Origin: Lepidodermella squamata
Taxonomy: Eukaryota; Gastrotricha
DNA: 64,000 bases
Reading direction: 5' to 3'
Assembly (NCBI GenBank): GCA_047495785.1
Contig: JBLDXI010000029.1
Location: 3,720,001-3,784,000, forward strand
The notes beneath the pieces are model-generated. The model did no database searches. It worked only from the letters and a program-made list of their open reading frames with translations, and was not told where the DNA came from. Below are positions 22,675 through 36,100 of the stretch, piece by piece; position 1 is the first letter of the stretch, and each line of letters opens with the position of its first letter. The position numbers were made by a program, and so were the translations under genes.

Positions 22675-25600
22675 CTAATAATGAGCTATCAACTGTTCAA
22701 TTTGAGTTAATATATGACTAAAATCGGGTCTGTTCTCAGGGTTATGACACCAACACGGCTCGATAACATCTGTGAATCTAAAAAAAGCTAAATTTACGAT
22801 ATTTTCTTAGATTATTAACGGAGCTCACGTTATTTCAGGGCATTGAATAGGCCGATTCAGGCGGAGGCCGCTGCAAACTTTGACTATGACGTCCGAGTTT
22901 TCCTTCAGGTCGCTGTAGGGTGACTCTTGGCATCCTAAAACATATAATCACAGAGTGTAGAAAAAAATCAGTGAAATCTGTATAATGGCAAATAAATTAT
23001 AAGAGTGTCGACCCAGTAAGATATTTTATAATACCAAAACCAGAACCAAATCCGCTTTTACCAGAAAATATTTCCCACATGACGACTCCAAAAGACCAAA
23101 CATCAGCTGAGGTGGAACATACGTTCCGTTCGAAAGATTCAGGTGGATGCCACCTGACTGGAATAGGTTTACTAGACCCATCGTATATGGATGAGAAATT
23201 GTCTTCTTGCGATGCCAGAATTCTGGCCAGGCCAAAGTCGGAGATTTTAAGTATTTCCTCGTCAGAAACAAGAACATTGCGGCAAGCGAGATCGCGATGA
23301 ACGCAATTCTTCTGAGATAAATACACCATTCCCGAACAGATCTGACGGCTGAAATCCATCAGTTTGAAAACATCGACGTCATCGATCGCTTTGAGATATG
23401 ATGCAAGAGCTCCATTCTTCATGAACGGGACAATTAAATTCGGCTCACCTCGCGACAGTATCGTCCCAGTCAGTTTAAGAACATTTTCATGGTCAAATTT
23501 ACTCATTACCGAAATTTCGTGAACTAGAGCTGTTGCTTCACATCGATCTGTTTTGATAGTTTTGATAGCTACTGATAGTTCCGGCTTGTCAGGCTGTTTC
23601 AGAGTTCCGTGCCAAACTTTGCTGAAGTAGCCCTCACTAATGACCGATCCTTGTTCCAGCCAGGAGTCTTGAAGTTCGAGCGATAGCAGTAAATTGAGAT
23701 CGTTATTATCCAAGTCCATTCGCTGCACCATATCTCGAAAGTCTATTGCATCGATGTATTTCGAACATTTTTGCTGGTGAGGCATCCTTGCAACAACAGC
23801 CTTTCTTCGATGATACAGCCAGACACCCAAAACCGCGAACAAAGTGGCGACACAAAGCGCCACAGCTAACAGAATTATCGCCAAATCTGATATTCCATCT
23901 GAAAATACGAAAAATTTGTTACAACGTTACAATTTGACAATAAGACTGGTTTTAGAGGTAAAAAGACCGATTTGGCGGAAAGAAACCGCATTTTGATGGC
24001 AATTTCTGAATATTCGTATTTGGTGGCGGAAGCCCAGAAATCATTAATTTCTCCCTGAAAAAGCTTTAGATCTGGAGGCTGGGATGATACCTGAATCAAC
24101 CGAAACTTCAAATCTCGTTTGGTTGGAAAGATACGTCTCTGTTGAAGTCAATCCAACGGTCGCTTTGCCATAATCTGGAGTGTATACCAATCTCTTAACG
24201 CATGAATCCCATTGTAGAAGCGCTTTAGCCGGCAAACAAGCTCGTTGGTCCAGGATCCAATCGGAATACGCCAGTAAATTCACAAATAGTATAACGTTCG
24301 CCGTAGCCCGCCTCTTGTTTTTCCTTGAGTAAACTCCAATCTTGAGAATTGAAATCGTAAAACCGTTGGCCACTCTCTAGCGACTTTTTACCTGGATTAA
24401 TCTGGGCCCTATAAGGCTTGCAGGGTTGAAAGGCTCGAAAAGAACCAGTGCTGCACCTTCAACTAAATTCATTTCTCTGACATCGCTTTCAGAATTGGCG
24501 ACAAAACATAGTAGAGAATGATCTCGCCATCCAAGAGCTAAATTGCAAGCCTCTGATGTCATTAGTCGACCTAAAATGTAATAATACGTCTTGCCACTCC
24601 TGAAGCCATACACTAATGCTGTGCCATTCCAATCTACAACTTGGTGGTAGCCACTGATCAATATTTGAACAGCGAATTTTAGCGAATTCACCGAAGTGTT
24701 CTGGGGCCAAAACGCTATGCCTAAATCCTCGTTTTCAACATGTTGCGTGGAAATGAGAGATTGGACACATTGCGCTGTTGACATGACGACAAATCGGCTG
24801 ATTCTTGAAGTTAAACAATCTCTCCCAATTTGGTCTATAAAAGAGTGGGCAATGTCGAATGCCCCGAGGTCTTTATCAGTTGTGACTGACGGAATGTCTC
24901 GGAAATTGTTTTTACTGCCCGTCGCATCGTGGAAATAACGGCATGCGTCTTGAACTTGAACGAGTTCTTCGAAACTCAACGGAGCTGCGTAAAGTCCACA
25001 GCAAGAAATAAAACCGGTGGTACCTATGGCATCTGTTCCGATTCGTAGGCCTTCAATAGCTTCTCCGAGAGTAAAATCTGAGTCTCCCGTGATTTCCATG
25101 GCCATACTATCTTCGAGGAACACAGAAAGCTTCGCACCCTGGAAAATCAATGCTATGAACTGCCAAGTGTTGGGAACTATCAGCCCGGCTAAGATCAACG
25201 GGGAGGATCTGTTGTTGAAGTCTATCATGAGATCGCCTTTCGCTGCTATAATACTGACGTTGCAAGGGCTAAATTGCAGGATTTGCTGCGTTGTTAGATC
25301 TATGAACAAGTAGAAGAACACTGTGATAGAATTTGCTTCGAACATGTTCGGAAAATCGATAAAAATTTGATGCGAGAGTGGAGTGCTTGTTTGCAGGTCG
25401 TAGAAAGGTCCAGTTTCAAAGCTATGATAAGGAATTCGTTTGCGATTGATCGCCGGCCCGTGAAGTCTGTTCGGTCCGACATCGGACCACTCACGATTCT
25501 CATTCAACGGCCAGAGACCAATGAGCGCAAACGTCCTCGGCCAAACAACTCCTTAAAATGATATCAAGTATCAACAAATAGTTTCTCAACTGCGTTCACC

Positions 25601-28600
25601 AGGGTTAATTAATATGATGAGGGTAGAGTCTCCTACCATGGGGGCCGTGCCCTTTTGATGCATAACTTCATTTTTCTTGCCCCAATATGCATAACTCACG
25701 ATTTTGACCTAAAATAACTGAATAGTGTAAATCGACCACGTAGATCACGATTCGGATGTCAGAATGCAGTAGAAATGTACGGAAACCCTGTATTAGATCA
25801 AATCGCCCAAAACGGGACATCGATAGACACAATAACTTCCGATGAGGCTCCATTGGCAACGAAATCGAAAATGTTGCGCTTTAAATTTATAAAACGGTTT
25901 TAACTTAGAGAATTATTCATTAGTGTTTGGCCATGCCAAGTTATTAGTGGGTAATAAATTATTCATCCAGATTTTAAGATAGGACGGATTAATTGCAGCT
26001 GAAACACGCATTTTTCGACGTTAATTTCAAACTTCCCCGAAAAGAATATGACTTGACCTAGTTTCCAGGGACTAGTTTCGCAAATCTACAACCTCCCACC
26101 CCTCACTCAACTCACCTCCGTTAGCCGTTAGCCATCAGCTAAGTCTGCCTTCTAATCCTTTTCTATTCTAGTTAGTTGAGGTGAATAGGTCGATTACAAA
26201 TCAAGTTTAAAACCCTAAGGCCTATTGATTCATTTGCTTCAAACTAAAGTTTAGAGTGACGGCCTCTGTACTGCTTCCTTGTTTAAAGTTACGACGTTAA
26301 AACTCTCGATCATCAGCCTCTAGGTTAGAATGGCTAATGCCACGAGCCTCGTAAGCGTGACACCAAAGTTAAATGGCTCTAACGTCAGTGGAGTATTTGG
26401 CGAAAACCCCGATCATATTAACCCTTTCATGGCCATAAGGACGATTTCGGAATTTTGACTTTGACAGTGCACCAAAATTTCATTTTGATTTATTTTTTAT
26501 CGCCCCTTCAAGCAATACTACTTTTCGATGTTGGCTACAATAATTTGAAACAATCAGACCGCTATCTCACACCGTTTTGAAAATATGACCATTTTAAAAT
26601 TGATAACTGAGGTATGAAATTTCGATTTTTTTCAAATTGAAATTAAGGTAACTCCATCTCATTATCCGGTCATACAAATTACAGTGGATACTACAGTGTC
26701 CGGCATAGTCTCATTGACCTGTGTGTAAATTTTTCTCTGATTTCGACAACAACTAACAGCGCTGCCTTGATTTTAGTTAAGTGGTCGAAATCGTCCTATC
26801 GGCCCAGACGATATAAAGGCGAGATGCGTTTTTTTGTGCTTCAAAACGGCCGCGTGTGAAAAAGCTGACTTGGCTGAATACTGATCAAAATGCTGATTTT
26901 TGAAAACTGGGTTCAACTGATTTCTTTTCTCAGAATAATGATGGGAGAATTTCAGGGACCGTTAAGGGAGAGGCTTAGAACATGAAAATTCAATGTTGAC
27001 AGCATCTAATGCTGAAACTAGGGTGTTTGAAAAATGTGCTGAAATCAGCTGGGCCGATAGGGCGATTTCGACCACTTTTTGCACAGCCTTAACGGTGATG
27101 GATAGAGACAAGCGGGTTTCAAAATCGTGATCAGGGCCTTCGAAAACCCCTAGTACTCCTGTCAAAAAAAATTTCTACCGGAGATAATTCGGCCATGAAA
27201 GGGTTAAAAGGTTACTACTTATTCGAATGGTTGTCAAAATTTTGATTATTTCCGGCTTTAAATTTTGAATCAATGAGAACCCAAACAAAAAAGTGCACAC
27301 TGTTTACGAGTTTTTTCGGCTCGCATAATTGTTTACGGGTTTTGTGGCTAATTTTTTCGTCACCAACGATGATTCATCCAGTCATTTGGAGGTTTTATTG
27401 CTATTATTGGAGTATTTCTGTCATAGTGCGAGAAATGCCCAAAAAAGTAGACGGCGCGTGCCAGTTTTTTGCGACGTCGATTATCATGAAAAAAATTGCA
27501 CAGAGATATCACGAAAAAAATAAGTATTTTTTGCCATTTATAGAGTGGAATTTTTTTCGACTGATATCGACTCGGTGATTTTTACTGCTTTTTTGGGGTT
27601 CTTTAGGATTTAATTTGAAATTAGCGTAAAATTGTCGGGCGTTTTAGTAATGTCAAGAAATCTCGTAAACGAAATATGGACTGGAAATATGGCGTCGCAA
27701 AAACAACCAAGTCCAAAGTGCAAGTTATATTTATAAACCAATAAAAACAACATCATTTATGTGATCGCTGGTGGCGTAGCGGATGAGGTGCTGGGCTTGT
27801 ATATCAATGGTCGATGGTTCAACCCCCACCACAGAGGCACATTTTTAATTAATTGAATCATATTACGATATTTCTTGCTATTTGAACTTTCTCGACATAT
27901 TACGCTAATTTCAAATTAAATCCCAAAAACCCTACGTTGAAAACACGTAAAAAAACACGAGAAAAGTCGCATTTGATAAACTTTCTTTTGTTCGGGAATT
28001 TTTGGAATTAGAAGCTATGATTGCGTGAAAATAGTAAAAAAAATTCAATTTGAAATTTGTCGGTCCTTTAGTGGTTTTCAGTGCATTATGACATCAGAAT
28101 CGTGATCTACGTGGTCGATTTACCCTATTCCGTTATTTTCAGGTCAAAGTCGCGAGTTATGCATATTGGGGCAGGAAAAAAGTAAGTTATGCATCACAAG
28201 GGCACGGCCCCAATGGTGCATAATCGTGACTCACTTCGGCTGATCAACAATAGCTCATTGGCCATGTGTTGCATAAACGTGTGCTTTTGCGGGGTGATTA
28301 TGGGGATTCAAATTTGTGAATCTTGAAACCCTGGTTTATGGGTTATGGGTCTAATATTTCTTCGATAATTTATCAACCACTATTATATTATGCTCACCAA
28401 TTGAAACCTTTAAAACGGCGATTCCGCTCATTATGTCTTGCATGCTCGAAACTTGTTCCATCTCCGTGGTATTCGTAAGCTCAAAATGACGCCGTAACGT
28501 AATAAAAAGCTTGGCAATCATTTCGCTGCAATACATTAAAACTTTACTTGAAGCAGTGCAACATGGCAGTATCTCACTTTTCGGACTTATCAAACGCCGT

Positions 28601-30365
28601 AACAACCAGACCATGTAGTGATACATTTTTGGCGATTTCGAAATTAGAAATGATCTGAAAAGCGGAAGATTTAAGCTGGAAGAGGTTCACCCTAAACTAA
28701 CCTGTTCTTCAACTGCGCGTTTCAACCTAATTGTCGTATCGCTCAACGGGTTGGAATATTCTGGGATCCATGTATGATTCGCCAGCTTTATCAAGCCGAT
28801 GACTGACCCTGTATCATATTCTAGAATGTAAACTCAAGCAGAGTGGTATATTGACATAGTTGGTTCGGAATTACCTAACTTTGAGTTGAAACAACTCCTT
28901 ACATTGTTTTAACCTCCCTGCTATCATCTAATTTATTACAAGGTTCGTTCGGAGTACTGCTGAAAACACAGCACTGAAACCCCCGAGAACCCTAAACTAT
29001 TCGAAATAAAATCGCACCAGTAAATGCACTGTCTTAGTGGAATCAACGAGTCCACAAAATCGCTATCGGCTGGACCAAAATTTGTTGAAGGGCGAGATTG
29101 GTTAAATTTTCCAGCATTTTAGTGTGTTATTTCTTGAACAGAAAGAAATTCCTGAATTTCCGGGTTCGATTCGCGGTGGCCAAAAATACCTGGGATTTTT
29201 TATTACTTTTCTAGAAATAACTAAAATTTCAAGATGCTGGAAAATCAAACCAATCGCGTCCTTCAACAAATTTTAGTCCAGCCAATAAAGATTTTGTGGA
29301 TTAGCTGGTTCCACTAAGGTGTTATAATAAATCACTAACATTATCAAAATAAGCATCTCGACAATGTTGGGGCGGCCACAAATTTTTTTTAAATATTCTA
29401 CCTATAGTTTGCGCATCGGGGTTGGGGCCTGTAAATACCTGACAGTGATCCGAAATTGAGCTTTTATACATTAAACTAACAAGGTTGGTTGAATCGCAAT
29501 CTGAAAAGTCTGGTTAAAGATGGGCTGAAACCGGTTGTAACCTAACAATACGCTGAATTGGCTTACATATTTGGTTGGCAGATAAATTCATGTGCCGTAC
29601 TCGCGTGTCATTTATCAAAGAAGATAGTTGTTCGTAGCTGAGAACACTCGAGTGCATCATGAAGTTAGAAATAGCTTCTTGGGAGGTCACTGTTGCTTTA
29701 AGCTTTCTGTCGTCGAACCAAAGTCTCGCCGCGCCAATGTCGAGCCGCTTGGAATCGTCGAGTTGCACAGTTTCGCGGATGCTTTCCGATATCTTTTCGA
29801 CGTAGTAATCGGGACCTTTTGCTACATACAGCGTAGTTTTATTCTCTTCGCGGTCGTAAGTAATCGCGATGAAATGCCACTTGTTAAAATCGATAATTTT
29901 AACGTTAAAAATGGTTTTCATTGAGTTTGGCTCAGTGCCAAATCCAAGCCGTAGCAAATCGGGTGGGCTGAAGACTGCCATATAGCCACCTTTTTTACGG
30001 AAAACAAAGTCAAACAACCCGACGCTTGCTGATCGTGAAGCGGAGAAGAAGAAGAAAGAAATAGTAAAATCGCCGAGCAGGTCTTGTTCCAGATCATAAG
30101 CTTGCAAAATAAATACATTGATATGTATATGCGCCTTGACGGTATGCGATGCGTTATAGTGCCCATAGGGACCTGTTAGCATAGCAGAGGGAATGGTGAG
30201 AGCTGAGGATTCTGCCAGAGGGTATTCAGTCGGGCTTAGGTCTTCAATGCCAGCTTCTGAATCCAATGCGAAGTGGAAGCGCAATGTCGACTGCGCAACT
30301 GTGTTGCAATGCATTGATATTAATATTAAGCAGTCCAAAATCAACTGCTTTATCCTTCTCTCCAT
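22675..30365 (-). CDS. RTK-B1: receptor tyrosine kinase, type B, LamG-LamG-S1 pseudoprotease-like ectodomain
   Basis: Exons seen on minus: 30365-29567 (signal peptide ending NTVAQS, LamG-like 1 with GPYGHYN and WHFIAITYD); linker exons about 28840-28705, 28655-28590 and 28550-28402; 25551-24392 (LamG-like 2 opening WPRTFALIGLWPLN, then the S1-like part); 24340-24091; 23898-23062 (transmembrane helix and kinase); 22934-22829; 22777-22675. The S1-like part has Cys-x15-Cys with STAQC in place of AAHC, EAC..LLCF, EGAALVL where GDSGGPL is expected, then IGVYS and SDWIL. The kinase has VAIK, HRDLACRNV, DFGLAR and PVRWHPPES; the Gly loop is the looser ISEGYFSKV. A start at 30395 is also possible. 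One linker junction is not resolved. The 2.85-kb intron before 25551 holds nested transposons; in RTK-B2 it is 58 bp. Confidence 0.83.
26422..27203. mobile_element. 782-bp piggyBac-like non-autonomous element
   Basis: The ends CCCTTTCATGGCC and GGCCATGAAAGGG are exact inverted repeats, bordered on both sides by TTAA (26418-26421 and 27204-27207). A TTAA target with CCC..GGG ends is the piggyBac signature. Further in, 26784-26812 and 27048-27076 form a second inverted pair (GGTCGAAATCG). No coding capacity. Confidence 0.83.
27590..27932. mobile_element. Short inverted-repeat element with a tRNA-like core
   Basis: The ends around GGATTTAATTTGAAATTAGC (27606-27625) and its reverse complement (27902-27921) extend outward to about 27590 and 27932. 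A tRNA-like sequence sits at the centre. Confidence 0.65.
27767..27837 (+). ncRNA. tRNA-derived sequence (not a functional tRNA)
   Basis: A-box-like TGGCGTAGCGGATGAGG and B-box-like GGTTCAACCCC lie at tRNA spacing. The middle GCTGGGCTTGTATATC occupies the anticodon-arm position of a Thr-type tRNA, but the anticodon and T stems pair poorly. Best read as a decayed tRNA or a polymerase III SINE head. Confidence 0.5.
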
Positions 30366-30395
30366 TTTGATGCAAGGATTGCCGATACACTTCAT

Positions 30396-31200
30396 TTTCT
30401 TCAAAAGTCTATTGCCACTTGATTTAGATTTTCGAAACTATATAGGGTTAAATTTCAAACAAAGCACTGCACTTCTTTTGATATCGATAAAAAAAAGTTT
30501 TAATCCAGTTGTTGGTTTTATTGTAACTATAAAACCGAAAATTATCAATTCCGAAAATTCATGATGAAAACAATGAAATGAGCCCTTATCACGTAGTTAA
30601 CAATTTTAATATATTTCCAGCACCCAAATTTAGAATTTCGCTATCGTGCTGCTACAGTTGAGCCCTAAAGTCACGCCGTTTCAAATTTTTCGAATAATCC
30701 TGAGTTTTATGTCAAACGAAAACGATTAAGACGATAAATTTATAATGCAAAAGAAATATTTACACCCGGAAGTGTAACCAATTAGCCACGAGGCTGGTCA
30801 CATTCGGCCATGAGACATACCAGGACGCCGGGGCTTAATTTCTCCCCAACCAAAATCTCTGCGTCACGTGCCGGACTATTCATGAGCTGGTCGTATTGAT
30901 TTGATGCACGAGTTCGGCAAAAAATAGGTTTCTTGCTCATTAAAAGATAACATAAAAACTACGCTTTTCTATTAAGCTCCGGCGTCCTGGTACTTCTCTT
31001 GCAGTCGGCTATATTAAAATGTTGTTAAAAAGTTAAAGAGAGCGCGATCTATTCCTATTAACGAGCCCACAAAGCGACGTTTCAGCTCGAATCGGTGGCT
31101 CAATCGAATAGATTTGAGCTGTTATTTACTGAGGTAAACAGTTCAGCTCACAACAAAGCTTTCGATTTCCGATAAATATCAGTAGCTATCCAATAAATAT
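30396..31200. other. RTK-B1 upstream region
   Basis: The first 150 bp resemble 43256-43400 upstream of RTK-B2 (TAAATTTCAAAC.. TTGATATCGATAA), so this is shared promoter-side DNA. A foldback lies at 30819-30991. No gene seen in the rest. Confidence 0.5.
30819..30991. repeat. Foldback element
   Basis: ACCAGGACGCCGGGGCTT at the left faces AAGCTCCGGCGTCCTGGT at the right (17 of 18 complementary) across about 137 bp. Confidence 0.65.
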
Positions 31201-31204
31201 CAGC

Positions 31205-32640
31205 AGTCGAACATGAACTTTTCCAGGTACACTCACCGGCTTAGTGGCGGGATTTTCATCAATCTCATCGTCAACCTTCTGCCAGAAGTCGTGGTCTGCA
31301 GCGGCATCTGAGGTTGTTGCGGGTGTCGAAACCACTTTGGCCAACTTTTTCGCGAGCAGATCGGCCTTTGCCTTGCTCCCTGTCAACGCCTTGCCGTTTC
31401 CTGTCTTTAGACTCACTACGCGGCATTTCTCAAGGCTCGAGTGGCTCGAGCTCGAGAACCTCATGGCGAGGGATCCTGGCCTCCAGCCTGGTGGAGTGCT
31501 TCGCCTGCCTGGTCCCCAGTCCCCACGACTTTAGCGTCAGTCAGCAAATGCTGGCCTCGGCGATCAACGATCTCAAGCCTTTCAAGGCCCCTGGGCTTGA
31601 CGGGGTCATCAATGTCTTCTACAAGTGGGGTGGCGCCCCTCTCCAGGTCCACCTTCGCTTGCTCTATAACATGAGCCTTGGGAGCTGCCTGAATGGAAGG
31701 AGGCAGTCGCCGTGGCCGTGCCTAAGCCGGGCAAGCCGCCTGGTGCCGTGGCCTCACAGCGACCCATTTCGCTTCTACCAGTGGATGCCAAGATCCTCGA
31801 AGCGATTATCGCCCGTTGGATGGAACATCGGTCAGCAGCCGACATCCCTGTTCGTATCGCCCACCGTGTACACCAGGCTCGGTTCTTGGTATCCTCTTTG
31901 CCGAAAAGCTCACCTGGAAGCCTCACATTGATAAGCTCTCAATTTGCCAGTGACTGGTGTTCAGTTTATTTTCAATGAATAAATCATTAAGGGTAGCAGT
32001 TGACTGTTTTATGTTTCCGTGACACAATGTGCTTCAAAACAATTGTCTCCGTTCTATCCTGCATGTCCGCCTGGGCGACCGCGTCCGCGTCTCCACTCTG
32101 GAGCTCCGCTGTCGCTTACCCAGCCTCCAGTCCTTTCTGACTCGCGCTCGAATCCGTTATGTCGACAACGCTTGCCTCTGCGGGAGGACGTGGAAAGCGT
32201 CCGCACCTAGTTGCCGCCCCTGAAATCCCCTGTGACTCTGCTGGCTTCTCCGCTGCCACCGGGCCCGCTCCCTGCACTCCTCTAATCCTGTCATGTCTTG
32301 TTAGCTCTTCTGTGTTCCGTGTCACATATGTGTGGTTTGTTTCACCCCCGCGCCGATCCGTATCCTGTTCACCAGCTAGTTGCTTCTCGCGTGTGCCTTT
32401 TACCTGTAACCGTTTGCTCATCTTTCTTTATGTGTTCGCCATTTCAGCGTGCGATAATTACTCCCCTGTATGATAAATCCATGCGTGTGCCTCCCCTTCG
32501 TGTATTCGGCGCATAGTCTCCGACAAGCGCCACCTACTAGACTGCTCGAGCCTTGAATTTCCTTCGTTTTTATCGTTTTTATATTGCTGTTAACGGATGT
32601 TCAGGGACAAATAAAAAGGTTTTTTCGTTTTTCGTTTAAA
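31205..32640 (+). mobile_element. Degraded non-LTR retrotransposon (LINE) with 5' inversion
   Basis: On plus from about 31460: fragments of a LINE reverse transcriptase (INDLKPFKAPGLDGVINVFY, then LPEWKEAVAV, VPKPGKPPG, SQRPISLLPVDAKILEAII) over several frames. After a deletion, a LINE C-terminus (LRSILHVRLGDRVRV) appears at 32030-32220. The 3' end is an AATAAAAAGG tail with TTTTTCG runs at about 32605-32640. On minus, 31440-31205 encodes the linker normally found just before the polymerase (VVSLKTGNGKALTGSKAKAD, then DFWQKVDDEIDE). So the 5' piece is inverted relative to the rest. Its GC is above that of its neighbours. It is inactive. Confidence 0.75.
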
Positions 32641-32666
32641 AGCTTCTGCTTTCTTTTGAAGTTGAA

Positions 32667-33180
32667 GATTCCTGGCAGGTTCTTTCCCGATTAACATGAA
32701 ACCACTCTTGAGTTGTTTTATCAAAAATTATACTAGTTTTCATTAGCTGCCGTTTAATATGCTACGTTTAGGAAAGGAAAGAGCAGAGCAAGCCCAAATT
32801 GCTGGATGGCGTTACAATGTTTCAAAGAAATAACCAAAAAACACATATAAAGCACCAAAAGGGTTCAAACGAAAAATGGAAAGCCATATCAGAAAAATGT
32901 AGCTATAGCTTCATCTCAGCGAAATGAAAATTATGAAGGTTTAAATGATGAAGGAGAGCCTATTATTAACAGTGATTAAAAGCGACGATGGGGCGGAAAT
33001 TTTCCCAGAAGATGATTAAAGTTAGAACGTTTGCCCTTCACTTGCTTCTATTAGCCCATCTTGAATAGAAGCCCAGTTTTTCACCCTTTTTCGGACATTA
33101 AAAATCTAGAAGCGAGGCTAGTATTTCAACATTTACGGTATGCTATACGCAAACTGATCAGTACTCCTTCTACGGTATGA
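32667..33180. repeat. Downstream flank of RTK-A2, duplicated at 11121-11855
   Basis: Resembles the RTK-A1 flank (CCTGGCAGGTTCTTTC, then the GCTACGTTTAGGAAA word) but lacks the inverted-repeat element at 11856-12053. It starts just after the LINE tail. No gene. Confidence 0.6.
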
Positions 33181-36100
33181 TTAATCGTCTTTGGCTACAA
33201 GTTCCAGCCTATGCTTTAAGTCAGAAAAAGTCGGTCTTTCATCGATATTCGAAGCCCAGCATGGCACCATCACCATTTCATACCTAGCAAAGTGACAGTA
33301 GCTTTTACGGATATAGCCATAATAAGTGATGGCTTACACATTTTCAGGGCAAATTGGAGGGCGATCGAGCCGACAACCATCCATGACTCTCATCGCCACG
33401 TCAGCGTTTGACAACTCCGTATAAGGAATGTACTGGCAGTCTGGAAAAAGCAAAATTAGATTGATTGATCCAGGAAGATGCTTACAATGAGCCTATTAAC
33501 TTACATGTGAAAATTTCCCACATGACCACTCCAAAAGACCACACGTCGCTTTTCCTGAGGAAAACATGAAGTCGTATGGATTCAGGCGGGTGCCAGCGAA
33601 CAGGAATAATCCGATTAGAAGAGCACCGGTAGTACAGCTCGTTTTCGTCAATAGTCCTCGACATTCCAAAGTCGGAGATTTTCAAAACCTCCCCCGATGA
33701 GACAAGCACGTTGCGACATGCCAGATCTCGGTGCAGACAGTTACGTTCGGATAAATAAGCCATGCCGCTGCAAATCTGTTGACAGTACCCAAACAATTCT
33801 TCGACATTCTTAGGATTGACACTTTTTCGGAGGAGAGAATGTAAATCTCCTCGTTCCATGAATGGCGTGACTATTCCGACTTCCTCGCCGTAGAATGACA
33901 CCCCGTAAAGCTCGAGGACGTTCTCGTGAATGAAATCTCGCATTAACAAGGCCTCCTTAAAAAACTGGGTCAATTCGCGTTCCGAAGATGGCATGACAAT
34001 CTTGAAGCCAACCAACTGCTCATCATTTGTCTCAGAGGTAAGCACAGCTCGATAGACACATCCGAACTGACCCTGGCCGCATTGTTCCAACAACTTGAGG
34101 TTGGTAGATTTCACAATCACGCTTTCGATTTCTGTCAGCAAATCGCCGGAGCATTGGTACATAAGTTTGTTTAGGTCTTTCGTTTTCCCAGTTTCCTCAG
34201 AACTTTTCCCGCCATCTCTTTTTCCTTTTCTGTACTTTCGTATTAGGTATAGTGAAGCAGCTATAGCTAGAACGGTTAAGGCGATGAGTCCTCCAATAAT
34301 GCCGTAAATAAAATCTGAAGAAATGAAATATTTTCTAGGTGAGAAAATATTTAACAAAATTTACCTGGAAGATTCTGATTTTCTGCCTTATCTGGTTGTA
34401 AGCTGGTAGTTAATAACTCAGGGATATTTGCATCAGTTGTTGCAGTTGTTGTATTATGTAAGTAGTTGTATGTAGTTGTTGTTGTTTCAGGCTTAATAAT
34501 GGCGGATCTTTCATTAGAAAAACACGCTTCAGAGTGAAAATCCCATTCATGAGGGTAGTCTATACAAGTCATGGCCTTTTTGAGCCATTTCATTCGAGGG
34601 AGGAGGCTCATAAACCGGGCCGGCTCGTCAGATAGGCAACTACTGATTTGGAAGCTATGCGAGAAAATGCCGATTGGTATCAGGTTTTCGCCGGTTTTCT
34701 TCACTGAATCCGCGGGGCTCTTTACGAACAGTATAGAACCATCAGCCATGTCACATTTCGGGTATTTTGAAGTCGGATTGAGGCAGAACGTTTCGTTACC
34801 GCAGATGGAAATGGTGCCAGTGACGTAATATGTGTACATCTTCGTCTCAGTGGTGTTGTACCGCGTTCTGCGGTCAAGCATGGCAAACGCTGGTTGACGC
34901 CACAATATTATCTGAAAATGACATAACAGGTGATAGCAATCTGAGAAAATGTGCCCCCTGATAGCAATATAGATATTTTAGGCCGTAAAAACTTCCAGGG
35001 TTGTGATCGAAGTAAAATAGTACGAATGCATTTTTGTCACAACGGTGAACGACCCGATAAGAGCCACATTTTACCTGGCCTAGTCATTACTAAAAGCTAC
35101 TTGTGGCCCGCCAGGATCACGCTTTCAAATGTTTTCAAGGCTCATATTTACACTTTTCTCTTGATCACAACCCCTTTAATCTTTCTCATTCCAGAGTACC
35201 GCTAATGGGGCTGTTGCAAGAATTTTGAAGGTGTGCCAGTTTTTCATCTTATTTTTACGGCTACAACCTTTATCCGTGATCCGTAATTTCGGGTTTATGC
35301 TCCCCTCATAACAAATGTTCGTGATCAGCTAACAGTTGCGCATAAGACACACACTGTAAAGTCTTCGAACCCAAAGAAATTATGTTTTGGAAATTGACTG
35401 AAACTTAGTTGTTCAGTTTTGAAACTACTGGCACTTGTAAAATTAAATTTACCTGGCTATCGGATAATAAACTGACGGGGTATTCGCCAAATGTTGTAAT
35501 TATCTGCTCACGAGTTCGAAGTACAGTAACGACACCGTCTGTCAAGGCCTTCGTTACAGTTAGATTCATAGCATTAAAGTTGATGATGGTGTCATTTCCT
35601 TCTGGGGCACATTCCCGTAGCGTTAGCAACATGTAAAAATCGACAAAGGTCGCTAGGCATGGTTTGTCGAGGTTGGCGTGTGAAATGCGCTTTTCAAAAT
35701 TGAACTGGAAAAAAGTAGGTCTTGGCCCATTAGTTGCAAGCAACGACACGCTATTCTCACAATATGCGAAAGCTGATGATCTGTGAAGGTAGCAGCATGC
35801 CATTTGCAGTTCTGCCAACTCGCTTGAAGATAAAATTGACCGATAAGCAGCTATGCATGAGTAGATATCTAGCTGAATGGCCCGGCCATCCAAACCTTTG
35901 CTGCCGAATTCGATATTCGGAAAGGTTTTGTTCGATGCAAATATCGACGATTCATTATATTGGTAGTAGACGCCATATCGGTTGTGAATCGAAAAACGAC
36001 CTTCTTTTGTCATCATGAACACGATGAAAGACCACTGCTGAAGTGGCAGGAAACCGGGTAGGTAAATTTGCCATTTATCTTCGACTGTCACCTCTAAACT

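Larger units (their letters stand above)
25637..28215. mobile_element. 2.6-kb composite inverted-repeat element in RTK-B1 intron
   Basis: Inverted ends of about 160 bp: CCATGGGGGCCGTGCCC at the left faces GGGCACGGCCCCAATGG at the right, with matching sequence through the TGCATAACT and CGACCACGTAGATCACGATT words. There is no transposase. Two further elements (26422-27203 and 27590-27932) lie inside, so this is a stack of insertions. A target duplication was not recognised. Confidence 0.8.

Noticed and set aside
27767-27837. Functional tRNA gene
   Set aside because: Anticodon and T stems do not pair and the sequence sits inside a transposon; kept only as tRNA-derived.
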